Below, piece after piece: positions 42,361 to 52,138 of a DNA stretch of 64,000 nt. The notes under the pieces are model-generated. The model was given only the letters and a program-made list of their open reading frames with translations. It made no database searches and was not told the origin of the DNA. The DNA comes from Gammaproteobacteria bacterium (GTDB lineage: Bacteria; Pseudomonadota; Gammaproteobacteria; Steroidobacterales; Steroidobacteraceae). The stretch is from positions 79,161 through 143,160 of the forward strand of contig JAJFKF010000020.1 of assembly GCA_021773365.1 (NCBI GenBank). The letters are read 5' to 3'. Each line of letters opens with the position of its first letter. Position 1 is the first letter of the stretch. Position numbers and translations under genes: made by a program.

Positions 42361-43989
42361 TCAGTTCCGGGGCTTGTAGCCGCTGGTGATCGGATAGCGC
42401 CAGTCGCGGCCGAAGGCGCGATTGCTGACGCGTACTCCCGGGGGCGCCTGGCGCCGTTTGTACTCGCTGCGTTTGACCATCTCCAACACACGACCGACGA
42501 TGGCGCGGTCGAAGCCGCGCTCCTCGATCTGATCCACCGACAGGTCTTCCTCGATGAAGGCCTCGAGAATGGGATCGAGCACCTCGTAGGGTGGCAGCGA
42601 GTCACTGTCCTTCTGGTTGGGGCGCAGCTCCGCCGAGGGCGCGCGTGTGATGACCCGTTCGGGAATGACATCGCTCAGTGAGTTACGGTAGCGCGCCAGG
42701 CGGTACACCAGCGTCTTGCTGCAATCCTTGATCGGCGCGAACCCGCCGGCCATGTCGCCGTACAGGGTGGCGTAGCCCACGGCCATTTCGCTCTTGTTGC
42801 CAGTGGTCAGCAACATCCGGCCGCTTTTGTTCGAGATCGCCATCAGCAGCACACCACGGCAACGCGCCTGGATGTTCTCCTCGGTGGCATCGGGCGAGGC
42901 GCCGGCGAACTCCGCCTGCAGCGCCTCCAGCGTGGCGCTGAACATGCCTTCGATGGGAATGGTGCTGAACTTCACGCCCAGCCGCCGCGCCTGCTCACCG
43001 GCATCCTCCACGCTCATCTGCGAGGTGTAGCGCGAGGGCATGAACACCGCCTGCACGTGCTCGGCTCCCAGGGCATCCACGGCCAGGGTCAGCGTCAATG
43101 CCGAGTCGATACCGCCGGACAGGCCGATCACCGCGCCGGGAAATCCATGCTTGCCAACGTAATCGCGCACGCCGGTCACCAGCGCGTTGTAGACGCTCTC
43201 CTCCTGGCTGTGCCCGGCGGTTACGACACCCGCGATGGTGCATACCTTGCCGTCGTGCAATTCAATCCCGGCGCTGAACAACCCTTCGACGAAGACCGCT
43301 TCCCGCTGCACGATCCGCCCGGTCGCATCCATGACAAACGAACCGCCATCGAACACCAGCTCATCCTGTCCGCCGATCAGGTTGACGTACACCGCCGGCA
43401 GGCCGTTCTCCCGCACGCGTTCGCGCATCACCTGTTCGCGGCGACTCTGGGACCTCAGCGAGTAGGGCGAGCCGTTGATGACCAGCAGTACCTGCGCACC
43501 CGCCTCGCGGGCCGCGCGCGCCGGCGAGGGCACCCACACATCCTCGCAGATAAGCACAGCGGCGCGGATGCCGTTCAGCTCAACCAGTGCAGGCGCCGCG
43601 TCGGAGGCAAAGTAGCGTTTTTCGTCAAAGACGCCGTAGTTGGGCAACTCGTATTTGCGGTAGTTGGCGAGGCTCACACCATCGCGCAGGACACGGGCGG
43701 CGTTGTAGAGCGCCTCCCCGTCGTATTCCGGATAGCCCACCACGGCGGTAATGCCGTGAATCTCGGCATGCAGGCGCTCCAGCCCGGCGGCGACCTGGCG
43801 GCGCATGCCCTTGTGAAACAGCAGATCCTCTGGAGGGTAGCCGCAGAGGGCAAGTTCAGGGAACAGGATCACATCGGCGCGCAGGCGATCGCGCGCTTCG
43901 ATCGCAGTGTCGATGACACGCTGGGTATTGCCGCCGACATCGCCTACGGAGAGGTTCAGCTGGGCGAGGGCTATACGCAAGGTGGACAT
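42361..43989 (-). CDS. nadE: Glutamine-dependent NAD+ synthetase
   Basis: A 542-residue two-domain enzyme that amidates NaAD to NAD+. The N-terminal nitrilase-type glutaminase (about residues 1-250) has catalytic Glu in FPELALCGYPPEDLL, Lys in YRKYELPNYGVF and Cys in AAVLICEDVWVP. The C-terminal ATP-pyrophosphatase domain (about 270-542) has the P-loop SGGIDSALT and TTGNKSEMAVGYATLYGDMAGG. Glutamine ammonia is channelled between them. It is monocistronic or loosely linked with sucCD downstream of it. It shares the NAD theme with pncC, but the two are far apart. Confidence 0.97.
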   Translation of the reverse strand: MSTLRIALAQLNLSVGDVGGNTQRVIDTAIEARDRLRADVILFPELALCGYPPEDLLFHKGMRRQVAAGLERLHAEIHGITAVVGYPEYDGEALYNAARVLRDGVSLANYRKYELPNYGVFDEKRYFASDAAPALVELNGIRAAVLICEDVWVPSPARAAREAGAQVLLVINGSPYSLRSQSRREQVMRERVRENGLPAVYVNLIGGQDELVFDGGSFVMDATGRIVQREAVFVEGLFSAGIELHDGKVCTIAGVVTAGHSQEESVYNALVTGVRDYVGKHGFPGAVIGLSGGIDSALTLTLAVDALGAEHVQAVFMPSRYTSQMSVEDAGEQARRLGVKFSTIPIEGMFSATLEALQAEFAGASPDATEENIQARCRGVLLMAISNKSGRMLLTTGNKSEMAVGYATLYGDMAGGFAPIKDCSKTLVYRLARYRNSLSDVIPERVITRAPSAELRPNQKDSDSLPPYEVLDPILEAFIEEDLSVDQIEERGFDRAIVGRVLEMVKRSEYKRRQAPPGVRVSNRAFGRDWRYPITSGYKPRN

Positions 43990-44035
43990 GATTGATGCCA
44001 GTCAGGAGGCCGCATTATTCATGAACAATGCCGAG

Positions 44036-44058
44036 GCAATGCCAGAGTGAGGCATTGC
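44036..44058 (-). terminator. Hairpin after sucD
   Basis: A perfect 8-bp stem GCAATGCC/GGCATTGC with a 7-base loop begins about 14 bases after the sucD stop, read on the minus strand. The T-run is weak, so the call is tentative. Confidence 0.4.
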
Positions 44059-44071
44059 GCTCCGGCGATTG

Positions 44072-44956
44072 TCATCCGGCCAGCGGCCCCGCCAGCAACT
44101 CGGCCATCGCCTTGCCGAGATCCGCCGGAGAGCGCACGGTTTTCACGCCCGCTGCCTCCAGCGCTTCAAATTTATCTGCCGCCGTGCCCTTGCCGCCGGC
44201 GATGACCGCTCCCGCGTGGCCCATGCGCTTGCCGGGCGGCGCGGTGACGCCCGCGATATAAGACACCACGGGCTTGCTGACGTGCTCGGCCATGTACGCG
44301 GCCGCGGCCTCCTCGTCGCTGCCACCGATCTCACCCACCATCAGAATGCCCTCGGTGGCCGGATCCTTCTCGAACAACTCCAGCACATCGATGAAGTTCA
44401 TGCCGCGCACCGGGTCGCCGCCAATACCCACGCAGGTGCTCTGGCCAAGCCCCGCGTTTGTGGTCTGGAAAACAGCCTCGTAGGTAAGTGTGCCGGATCG
44501 CGAGACGATGCCGATACGGCCGGGCTTGTGGATGAACCCGGGCATGATGCCGATCTTGCATTCGCCCGGCGTGATGATGCCCGGGCAATTCGGGCCGATC
44601 AGCCGGCAGTCATAATCCTGCATCGCCGCCTTGACGCGCACCATGTCGGCGACGGGAATGCCCTCGGTGATACAAACGACCAGGCGAATGCCGGCATCGG
44701 CGGCCTCGAGTATGGCGTCAGCGGCATAGGGCGCCGGGACATAGATCATGCTGACATCGGCGCCGGTGGCGCGCACGGCCTCGTGCGCGGTATTGAATAC
44801 CGGCCGGTCCAGATGCGTCTGCCCACCGCGTCCGGGCGTGACGCCGCCGACAACCTGGGTGCCGTAGGCGATGCACTGTTCGGAGTGGTAGGTGCCCTGC
44901 TTGCCGGTGAAACCCTGGCAGATAATGCGGCTTTCTTTGTTGACGAGAATGCTCAA
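44072..44956 (-). CDS. sucD: Succinyl-CoA synthetase, alpha subunit
   Basis: A 294-residue TCA-cycle subunit. It starts [27 protein letters not shown], with a Rossmann CoA-binding domain, GPNCPGII and the phosphohistidine region in [10 protein letters not shown] (His near residue 247). It pairs with SucC to convert succinyl-CoA to succinate with ATP or GTP formation. The gene begins 10 bp after sucC on the same strand. Confidence 0.97.
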   Translation of the reverse strand: MSILVNKESRIICQGFTGKQGTYHSEQCIAYGTQVVGGVTPGRGGQTHLDRPVFNTAHEAVRATGADVSMIYVPAPYAADAILEAADAGIRLVVCITEGIPVADMVRVKAAMQDYDCRLIGPNCPGIITPGECKIGIMPGFIHKPGRIGIVSRSGTLTYEAVFQTTNAGLGQSTCVGIGGDPVRGMNFIDVLELFEKDPATEGILMVGEIGGSDEEAAAAYMAEHVSKPVVSYIAGVTAPPGKRMGHAGAVIAGGKGTAADKFEALEAAGVKTVRSPADLGKAMAELLAGPLAG

Positions 44957-44966
44957 TGGATAACCC

Positions 44967-46130
44967 TCAACCTTTGGCCAGCTGTACGGCCTTGCGCGCC
45001 GCGTCGGTCAGATCCTGCACGGCAGTAATCGCCAGGCCGCTGGCGGCCAGCTTCTGCCCAGCCAGTTCGGCGTTGGTGCCCTGCAGACGCACGACGACGG
45101 GAATGTCGGTGCCGATTTCCTGCACCGCGTTGATGATGCCCTCGGCGATCAGATCGCAGCGCACGATGCCACCGAAGATATTGACCAGGATGGCGCGCAC
45201 CTTCGGGTTGGACAGGATGAGCTTGAATGCCACGGTGACCCGCTCGCTGGTGGCCCCGCCACCCACGTCGAGAAAGTTTGCCGGCGAACCGCCGTGCAGC
45301 TGGATGATGTCCATGGTGGCCATGGCCAGACCCGCGCCGTTGACCATGCAGGCGATATTGCCGTCGAGCGAAACGTAGTTGAGATCGTGCTCGGCGGCCT
45401 GCCGCTCCATCGGGTCTTCCTGGCTGACATCGCGCAGGGCCGCGATCTCCTGCTGCCGGTACAGCGCGCTGTCCTCGATGTTGATCTTGGCATCGAGCGC
45501 CACCAGCGTGCCGTCGCCGGTGACGATCAGGGGATTGATCTCCAGCAGACTGGCGTCTTTTTCCAGATACAGCAGATACAGCGCCTGCGCGATGCGGGTG
45601 AACTCCTGCACCTGCTTGCCGGACAGCTCCAGGCCAAAGGCGAGCTGGCGGCACTGGTAGTCCTGCAGTCCCGCGGCAGGGTTGATGCTCACGGAGATGA
45701 TCTTCTCCGGCGTATGCGCGGCGACTTCCTCAATGTCCATGCCGCCGGCAGCGGAAGCAATGAAGGCCACGCGGCCGCGCTCACGGTCAAGCACCAGGCT
45801 GAGATACAGCTCACGCGCGATCTGCGATCCGGTCTCGACGTAGACCTTGTCCACCGGCAGACCTTCGGCGCCGGTCTGCGGTGTGACCAGGCGCTGGCCC
45901 AGCATTCCGGCCGCCGCCGCGCGCACCGCGTCGATGTCTTTCGCCAGTTTCACGCCGCCAGCCTTGCCGCGCCCGCCGGCATGGACCTGCGCCTTGACCA
46001 CCCATATCTTGCCGCCCAGCGCCCGTGCTGCTTCGGCTGCCTCGGCATCGCTGCCGGCGATCCGTCCCGCCGGGACCGGAATGCCGTAGTGAGTGAATAG
46101 TTGCTTGGATTGGTATTCGTGCAGGTTCAT
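44967..46130 (-). CDS. sucC: Succinyl-CoA synthetase, beta subunit
   Basis: A 387-residue subunit with an ATP-grasp domain ([22 protein letters not shown], then [19 protein letters not shown]). The succinate/CoA ligase module includes [30 protein letters not shown] and [16 protein letters not shown]. It partners SucD, which follows 10 bp downstream. It is divergent from pilS with 108 bp between starts. Confidence 0.97.
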   Translation of the reverse strand: MNLHEYQSKQLFTHYGIPVPAGRIAGSDAEAAEAARALGGKIWVVKAQVHAGGRGKAGGVKLAKDIDAVRAAAAGMLGQRLVTPQTGAEGLPVDKVYVETGSQIARELYLSLVLDRERGRVAFIASAAGGMDIEEVAAHTPEKIISVSINPAAGLQDYQCRQLAFGLELSGKQVQEFTRIAQALYLLYLEKDASLLEINPLIVTGDGTLVALDAKINIEDSALYRQQEIAALRDVSQEDPMERQAAEHDLNYVSLDGNIACMVNGAGLAMATMDIIQLHGGSPANFLDVGGGATSERVTVAFKLILSNPKVRAILVNIFGGIVRCDLIAEGIINAVQEIGTDIPVVVRLQGTNAELAGQKLAASGLAITAVQDLTDAARKAVQLAKG

Positions 46131-46238
46131 GAATTTCGCCGTGGCGACGGGGGGCGCTATTCTGCGGGAAGAGCGCCCGCCGTGCTAGAGTTTGCGCCCG
46201 TTCCCACAGGGAAACGGCCCAGCAGGACAGCCCGATAC

Positions 46239-47894
46239 ATGACATTCCTTGCCACTTCCGCGCGCGAAGAACTGGTCTGGCGCGTACTGTGCCTGCTTAA
46301 TCTTTATCGCCTGCTGATCCCGGGCATTCTGTTCGCGCTGTACATGCTGGCCTCCAGCACCACCAGCGTGGGCTGGACGGAGCCGCGGCTGTTCCTGGCT
46401 ACGGATCTCGTCTACTTTCTGCTGGCCATCCTGGCCATCGTGGCGCTGAAAATGCGCCGTCCGGCGCTGGACCAACAGGCCTGGCTGCACCTGACCTTCG
46501 ATGTGATCGCCATCGCCCTGCTGCTGTACGCCAGTGGCGGCGTCTCCAGCGGCCTGGGCATTCTGCTGGTCGTACCGATCGGTGCAGTCAGCCTGATTTC
46601 GCGCCAGCGCCGGGGATTCGTGGTCGCCGCCAGCGCCACGCTCGTGGTACTTGCCCAGGAAGTGATGGTCCACCTTGCCGGCTTCGGCGGCGCCGCGGAG
46701 TACACCAGCGCGGGCGTGCTGGGCGCGATCCTGTTCGTGGTGGCCCTGAGCACCCGCCCGCTGGCCGAGCGGCTGCGCGAGAGCGAGGAGAAGGTCCGTC
46801 AGAAGGATGTTGACCTCGCCAACCTTGCGGAGCTGTCCCATTACATCGTGCAGAACCTGCGCGAGAGCCTGCTGGTGGTCGACGCCGACGACCGCATCCG
46901 CCTGATCAACGATTCCGCCGCCAATATTCTTGGTCCCCACAAGGCCATGCGCGGCGCGCTGGTCGGCGAGATATCGCCGCGGCTGGTGTACTTTCTGGAA
47001 ATGTGGCGACAGAGCCCGCAGGCAACCGCCGGAGCGCCCATCACCTTTGTGTCCGCCGATGGCGCCAGCGTGATCCAGCCACACTTCGCCACGCTCGGCA
47101 AAGGCAGCCCCGGCCCCGTGCTGGTGTTTCTGGAAGACACCACCCTGCTCTCGCAGCGCGTTCAGCAGTCCAAGCTCGCGGCCCTGGGCCGGCTGAGCGC
47201 CAGTATCGCCCATGAAATCCGCAATCCGATCGGCGCCCTGAGCCACGCCGGGCAATTGCTGGGCGAATCACCCAATCTCAACGACCAGGAGCGGCGCCTG
47301 ACGGAAATCATCCGCAGCCACTCGGAGCGCGTAAGCAGCATCATCAACAACGTGTTGCAGCTGTCCCGCCGCGACAACACCGCGCCGGAACGGCTGACGC
47401 TGGCGGACTGGGTGGAGGAATTCGCCGGCGAGTATCGCGAGACCATGCAGCTGCCCGCACAGCGGCTGCAGCTGCGGGCCGAACAGAACGGCGACGAAGT
47501 TGAAGTGCGCGTGGACCCCACACACCTGCACCAGGTGGTCTGGAACCTGTGCGACAACGCCTTCAGGCACGCGACCGCGCCGGACACGGACATCGAGATC
47601 GGCTGGGGCCGCGTGACAGGAACGGGCCGGCCCTTCCTGCAGGTGGCCGATCGCGGCCCAGGCATCGACGAGGAGGTTCGCGACAAGATCTTCGAACCGT
47701 TCTTCACCGCCAGCGACGGCGGCACGGGCCTGGGTCTGTTCATCGCCCGCGAACTGTGCCAGTGCAACGGCGCCATGCTGCTGTTCGAGCCGCGCAGCGG
47801 CGGCGGCAGCGTCTTCCGCATTGTCTTTGCCGATCCTCAGCGCTGGAGCGAACAGGTTTTCATCCCCTCCCCCCCTGCAGGGCTGGAAAATTAG
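46239..47894 (+). CDS. pilS: Type IV pilus sensor kinase PilS
   Basis: A 551-residue kinase. Six N-terminal membrane helices (about residues 15-185) are followed by a cytoplasmic PAS-like domain (about 205-315: SHYIVQNLRESLLVVDADDRIRLIND), HisKA with H325 in ASIAHEIRNPIGALSHAG, and an ATPase with NLCDNAFRHA, DRGPGID and GTGLGLFIA. In pseudomonads PilS senses pilin levels in the membrane and phosphorylates PilR. The start at 46239 is by homology; the longer frame to 46101 runs into sucC. pilR follows by 12 bp. Confidence 0.93.
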   Translation: MTFLATSAREELVWRVLCLLNLYRLLIPGILFALYMLASSTTSVGWTEPRLFLATDLVYFLLAILAIVALKMRRPALDQQAWLHLTFDVIAIALLLYASGGVSSGLGILLVVPIGAVSLISRQRRGFVVAASATLVVLAQEVMVHLAGFGGAAEYTSAGVLGAILFVVALSTRPLAERLRESEEKVRQKDVDLANLAELSHYIVQNLRESLLVVDADDRIRLINDSAANILGPHKAMRGALVGEISPRLVYFLEMWRQSPQATAGAPITFVSADGASVIQPHFATLGKGSPGPVLVFLEDTTLLSQRVQQSKLAALGRLSASIAHEIRNPIGALSHAGQLLGESPNLNDQERRLTEIIRSHSERVSSIINNVLQLSRRDNTAPERLTLADWVEEFAGEYRETMQLPAQRLQLRAEQNGDEVEVRVDPTHLHQVVWNLCDNAFRHATAPDTDIEIGWGRVTGTGRPFLQVADRGPGIDEEVRDKIFEPFFTASDGGTGLGLFIARELCQCNGAMLLFEPRSGGGSVFRIVFADPQRWSEQVFIPSPPAGLEN

Positions 47895-47906
47895 GGAGAC
47901 GGAGCC

Positions 47907-49274
47907 ATGCCAAATCCCGCGGTACTGATCATCGACGACGAACCGGACATCCGCGAACTGCTGAGCATCACGCTCGGCCGCATGAATCTCGACTGCGTCA
48001 GCGCGACAAACGTCCGCGAAGCGCAGCAGCTGCTCTCCAGTCAGCGCTTCGATCTGTGCCTGACGGACATGAATCTTCCAGACGGAAATGGCCTGAGTCT
48101 GGTGGAGTGGATGCAGGAACATGCCCCGCAGGTACCGGTGGCTGTTATCACCGCGCATGGCAACGTGGAATCAGCAGTGCGGGCACTGAAACTCGGCGCC
48201 TTTGACTTTGTTTCCAAACCGCTTGACCTGAACAGGCTGCGCAAGCTGATCAGCGTCGCGATCAAGGTCTCCGCGCAGGATCAGACTCCATCCCGACAGG
48301 AACAACAAGCAGCGCAGGAAGACGTACGCTTCGGCCGCCTGCTCGGCCGCTCGCAGGCCATGATGGATCTGCGCGAGCTGATCGCCAAGGTGGCCCGCAG
48401 CCAGGCACCAGTGCATATCTGCGGTGAGTCGGGCACGGGCAAGGAACTGGTAGCGCAGCTCATCCACGAATCAGGACCACGCCAGGACGCCTCCTTCGTA
48501 CCGGTCAATTGCGGCGCCATTCCCACCGAGCTGATGGAAAGCGAATTCTTCGGTCACAAGCGCGGCAGCTTCACCGGCGCGGTGACCGACAAGACCGGCA
48601 TGATCAGTGCCGCCGATGGCGGCACCCTGTTTCTCGATGAAGTCGCGGACCTGCCGCTGCACATGCAGGTGAAGCTGCTGCGGGTGATCCAGGAAAAGAC
48701 CGTGCGCCCCGTCGGCGAGACGCGCGAGGCGCCGGTGGACGTGCGCATCCTCAGCGCCACACACAAGAATCTGGCCGCGCTCGTGGCCGAAGGCGCGTTC
48801 CGCGAGGACCTGTTCTACCGCGTCAATGTCATAGAGGTCCGCGTCCCGGCGCTGCGCGAGCGGCCGGAGGATGTGCCGGAGCTGACCGCCAGCATCGTGC
48901 AGCGGCTGGCCGAACGCCTGCAGATCGAGCCTCCGACCATGGCGCCGCAAGCCCTGGAGAGACTGCGCAAGTACAGTTTCCCCGGCAATGTGCGCGAACT
49001 GGAGAACATCCTGGAGCGGGCGCTCGCCCTGAGTAGCGGCGGCACGGTAACTGCTGAGGACCTGCAGCTACGCGAGGCTCCAGTGGCGACGGCAACCAAG
49101 GAGACCGGAGCCGGTGTGCCCGGCGCCCTGGGCGATCAGCTCGAAGACATCGAACGCGACGCCATCGTCAAAGCGCTGGAGCAGACGCGGTACAACAAGA
49201 CGGCAGCAGCGAAGGTACTGGGGATGAGCTTCCGGGCGTTGCGGTATCGGATCAAGAAGCTGGGGATTGAATAA
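47907..49274 (+). CDS. pilR: Sigma-54 response regulator PilR
   Basis: A 455-residue NtrC-family activator. The receiver domain has D54 in LCLTDMNLPDGNG. The AAA+ domain (about residues 145-385) has Walker A GESGTGKE, the sigma-54-contacting loop written GSFTGA (as in known PilR proteins) and Walker B GGTLFLDEVADLP. A C-terminal Fis-type HTH (about 415-455) reads YNKTAAAKVLGMSFRALRYRIKKLGIE. It activates pilA from a sigma-54 promoter, and such a promoter is found 7.4 kb downstream at 56660. Confidence 0.95.
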   Translation: MPNPAVLIIDDEPDIRELLSITLGRMNLDCVSATNVREAQQLLSSQRFDLCLTDMNLPDGNGLSLVEWMQEHAPQVPVAVITAHGNVESAVRALKLGAFDFVSKPLDLNRLRKLISVAIKVSAQDQTPSRQEQQAAQEDVRFGRLLGRSQAMMDLRELIAKVARSQAPVHICGESGTGKELVAQLIHESGPRQDASFVPVNCGAIPTELMESEFFGHKRGSFTGAVTDKTGMISAADGGTLFLDEVADLPLHMQVKLLRVIQEKTVRPVGETREAPVDVRILSATHKNLAALVAEGAFREDLFYRVNVIEVRVPALRERPEDVPELTASIVQRLAERLQIEPPTMAPQALERLRKYSFPGNVRELENILERALALSSGGTVTAEDLQLREAPVATATKETGAGVPGALGDQLEDIERDAIVKALEQTRYNKTAAAKVLGMSFRALRYRIKKLGIE

Positions 49275-49317
49275 AGGACCTTCGCACCGCCAGCTGACTG
49301 ATGAAGGAGGTCGTTAC

Positions 49318-51051
49318 TTACAACGGCCTGTACAGGGTTGGGAAAAAGCCGGGAAGCGATGGCGCCGGCAAAGCATCGGCCCATACAAGCCGGATAGTGT
49401 GGTTTACCTGCTGATTCGACATTGCATCCATTGCGACGATGCAATGCTCTACCGGGAGATCCAGAATATCTCCGTTTCCCCTGCTCAAACCGTCTACTGT
49501 CACACGCAGCCCGGTTTCCAGTCTGTAGCGACCAGGAAACGGCAGGGCTACCTTGGCGTTGTCGCCACCCGTAAGGGTGACCTCGGCACCAGCAACCCGG
49601 ATCGGCCCCCAATACGGCAAGTAGTGGCTTTCGATGAGCCTGCGGTCTTCCGCCCGGAGTTGAGCGAACATAGGTGCAAGCGGATTCAGCACCGCGCCGT
49701 TCACAAGTAACAGCGGGGGTCGATAACGCGCAATAGCTTCACGCATGAAACTCTTCCCGCCCTTCAGATAGTTGGCCACACCCCAGGTACTCATGAAGAA
49801 ATTAGCTTTTCTGAAAGAGCCAATCATGCCGCTGTGATCGATGTATGCCACCGGCTCTGGAAAAACCTGATGCACCGCATCAATCACCATGCGTTGTCCG
49901 ACCTGATCATCATGGCGCAAGTCAAAAACGTGAATTGCAGCTTTGGCGGACAATGCAACGCAGATGACCAGAACTAACGCCTCGGCGCCGCGTTCGCGGC
50001 CTCGCAAAGACAGTTGCCGGCGTAACGACTCGACCATAAGTGCCGCAAGTACGCTGGCAGGCGCCAGCATTACGACATAGAAGTACGGCCAGGCATTTCG
50101 GTAAAAAAGTACAGGCATAAGTGAAAGCCCACAAACAGCCACCCGCCAGTATCGCGGCGAAGCGAGCGCTAGAAAGCCACCCATCATGAGCAGAATCCAT
50201 GCGATGCTGTCCTCGCTCACTATCTGGAAAAAATCAGCCCGCCTCGGAAAGAAAGGTATATCCAGAATCATGGTCTTAAACGCTACTGCAGCGTGCTCGC
50301 CTGCAGGCCCCGCATCCGGGGCAAGCGAAAGTTGATGCAGAAAAAGCAGCAGTGCGGCGGTAAGCAGAAAAACAACTGTGAAGTGCGCCAGCGCAGCAGC
50401 GGCGCTTCTAACCGACCAGGCGCGACCAGGCATGCCATTCAGCAGCATGACCAGGGCCACAACAGGCACAAATAGCAGCGCCTTTATTGAGATCGCCACG
50501 GCCACCCCGACCACCACTCCAGCTGCAATGGCTTCTCGCCTCCGGTGTGCGCCTCGAGCTGCAAGCAACAGCGCAAGCACAAGCAGCGGTGCCAGGAGTG
50601 AATCGTACCTGAACGATGCTCCGTGCTTTATCACCGGCCACATTGACAGATAGCACAGGGGTGCCACGACAGCGATCTTCCCAGGCACCCAGTTCGCCGC
50701 CAGCCTCCACAACAATACGGCCGTCAGCGCCAGCAGCCCCAGCATGACAAACCGCGCAACAACAATCTGCTCCACCTCGTTGCCTTCGAGCCAGGTAAGC
50801 CATTGGAACAGTTGCGTGTGAAATCCCTGCAGAACCAGCCTCAGATCGCCGCGTGCCGCTTCATGCACGTGGGAGAGAAAATTGAATTCATCCCAGTTGA
50901 TGTTGATCCGCCATATGAGCCACAATTTTGCCGCCAGCACACCGACGCATCCCACCAAGGCCGTGACGACAGCCGGACCAGCCCGCTCTTGTCCTGACGT
51001 CTGGTCGGCCGACGGAATTCCCGGTAGGCTCTCGACTAAATGGGGATTCAT
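49318..51051 (-). CDS. GT-C fold (GT39-like) membrane glycosyltransferase
   Basis: A 577-residue integral membrane protein with about ten helices between residues 28 and 365. The first periplasmic loop has an acidic pair in ININWDEFNFLSHVHEAARGD, as in dolichyl/polyprenyl-phosphate mannosyltransferase-like GT-C enzymes. The C-terminal 200 residues form a soluble domain, also usual for the fold. It likely moves a sugar from a polyprenyl-phosphate donor to an acceptor in the periplasm. It is divergent from a GT2 gene that could make the lipid-linked donor. It sits in the cassette between pilR and pilA. The exact sugar and acceptor are not known. Confidence 0.7.
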   Translation of the reverse strand: MNPHLVESLPGIPSADQTSGQERAGPAVVTALVGCVGVLAAKLWLIWRININWDEFNFLSHVHEAARGDLRLVLQGFHTQLFQWLTWLEGNEVEQIVVARFVMLGLLALTAVLLWRLAANWVPGKIAVVAPLCYLSMWPVIKHGASFRYDSLLAPLLVLALLLAARGAHRRREAIAAGVVVGVAVAISIKALLFVPVVALVMLLNGMPGRAWSVRSAAAALAHFTVVFLLTAALLLFLHQLSLAPDAGPAGEHAAVAFKTMILDIPFFPRRADFFQIVSEDSIAWILLMMGGFLALASPRYWRVAVCGLSLMPVLFYRNAWPYFYVVMLAPASVLAALMVESLRRQLSLRGRERGAEALVLVICVALSAKAAIHVFDLRHDDQVGQRMVIDAVHQVFPEPVAYIDHSGMIGSFRKANFFMSTWGVANYLKGGKSFMREAIARYRPPLLLVNGAVLNPLAPMFAQLRAEDRRLIESHYLPYWGPIRVAGAEVTLTGGDNAKVALPFPGRYRLETGLRVTVDGLSRGNGDILDLPVEHCIVAMDAMSNQQVNHTIRLVWADALPAPSLPGFFPTLYRPL

Positions 51052-51069
51052 TGGAAGTAGGCAGCCCTG

Positions 51070-52128
51070 TTGGATTCAGGCATCGGGGGAAGTGTGCGCA
51101 AACTGATTATTCAGATTCCATGTTACAACGAAGAAGGTACGCTGCAGCAGACGCTGGCGGCCTTGCCGCGCTCGGTCACCGGTTTTGACGAGGTGGAATG
51201 GCTTGTAGTTGATGATGGCAGCACGGATCGTTCTGTCGAAGTCGCGCAGCGCTGCGCGGTCCACCACATTGTCTTGTTAACCCACAATCAAGGGTTGGCG
51301 CGTGCCTTCGCTGCCGGCATGGATGCCTGCCTTAAGGCTGGCGCAGACGTCATCGTAAACACCGATGCTGACAACCAGTACGACGCCACTTGCATCGAAG
51401 ATATCACGCGCCCGATCCTTGAGGGGCGGGCTCAGATTGTTGTCGGTAGCCGGCCCATCGGTCAAATCGCAGAATTCTCTCCTCTCAAGAAGATACTGCA
51501 GCGCCTGGGGAGCGCGGCTGTCAGAATAGCCAGCGGGATTGATGTACCGGATGCGCCCAGCGGATTCCGCGCCTTACACAAAGAAGCGGCGATGCGGTTA
51601 TGCGTATACAGCAACTATACCTATACGCTCGAAACGCTGATTCAGGCTGGGCGCAATAATATCCCTGTGATGGCAGTTCCGATCAGGGTTAACAGCGCAA
51701 CGCGCCCATCGAGACTGGTCAAGAGCGTTGGCTCCTATGTATTCAAGTCAATACTGACTATCGTCAGGATTTTTATCCTCTACAAGCCCCTGCGGTTTTT
51801 CACAATACTTGGGACATTACTCCTGGTTCCGGGTGTTCTCATCGGAATACGGTTTCTCGTCGGCTATCTTTCGGGAAGCGGCGCCGGCCGCACCCAATCT
51901 TTGATTCTGGCTTCGATACTGACGCTGACAGCCATGATCATCTATGCCGCGGGCCTGCTTTCCGATTTGATTGCCGCCAACCGCGTTTTGATGGAAGAAA
52001 TAAGGACCCGGTTGGTCAGAGCCGAAATATCCGCTGCTCCATCTCCACTCAGAACCCTTCAGGATATGCAGGCGCCATCAGCAGCGATGTCCGGCACATC
52101 AAACAAAGAAGGGGCGCCTCTCAGGTAA
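51070..52128 (+). CDS. GT2 family polyprenyl-phosphate glycosyltransferase
   Basis: A 352-residue enzyme. The GT-A domain (about residues 10-225) has IQIPCYNEEGTL, WLVVDDGSTD and the metal motif NTDADNQYD, ending with GFRALH. The C-terminal part has two membrane helices (about 248-270 and 285-308). The layout matches DPM1/GtrB-like enzymes that load a sugar on undecaprenyl phosphate. The start assigned is TTG 51070; GTG 51094 is an alternative, since the divergent GT-C gene starts only 18 bp away. It lies in the accessory cassette between pilR and pilA. Confidence 0.85.
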   Translation: MDSGIGGSVRKLIIQIPCYNEEGTLQQTLAALPRSVTGFDEVEWLVVDDGSTDRSVEVAQRCAVHHIVLLTHNQGLARAFAAGMDACLKAGADVIVNTDADNQYDATCIEDITRPILEGRAQIVVGSRPIGQIAEFSPLKKILQRLGSAAVRIASGIDVPDAPSGFRALHKEAAMRLCVYSNYTYTLETLIQAGRNNIPVMAVPIRVNSATRPSRLVKSVGSYVFKSILTIVRIFILYKPLRFFTILGTLLLVPGVLIGIRFLVGYLSGSGAGRTQSLILASILTLTAMIIYAAGLLSDLIAANRVLMEEIRTRLVRAEISAAPSPLRTLQDMQAPSAAMSGTSNKEGAPLR

Positions 52129-52138
52129 CGCAATTTAA

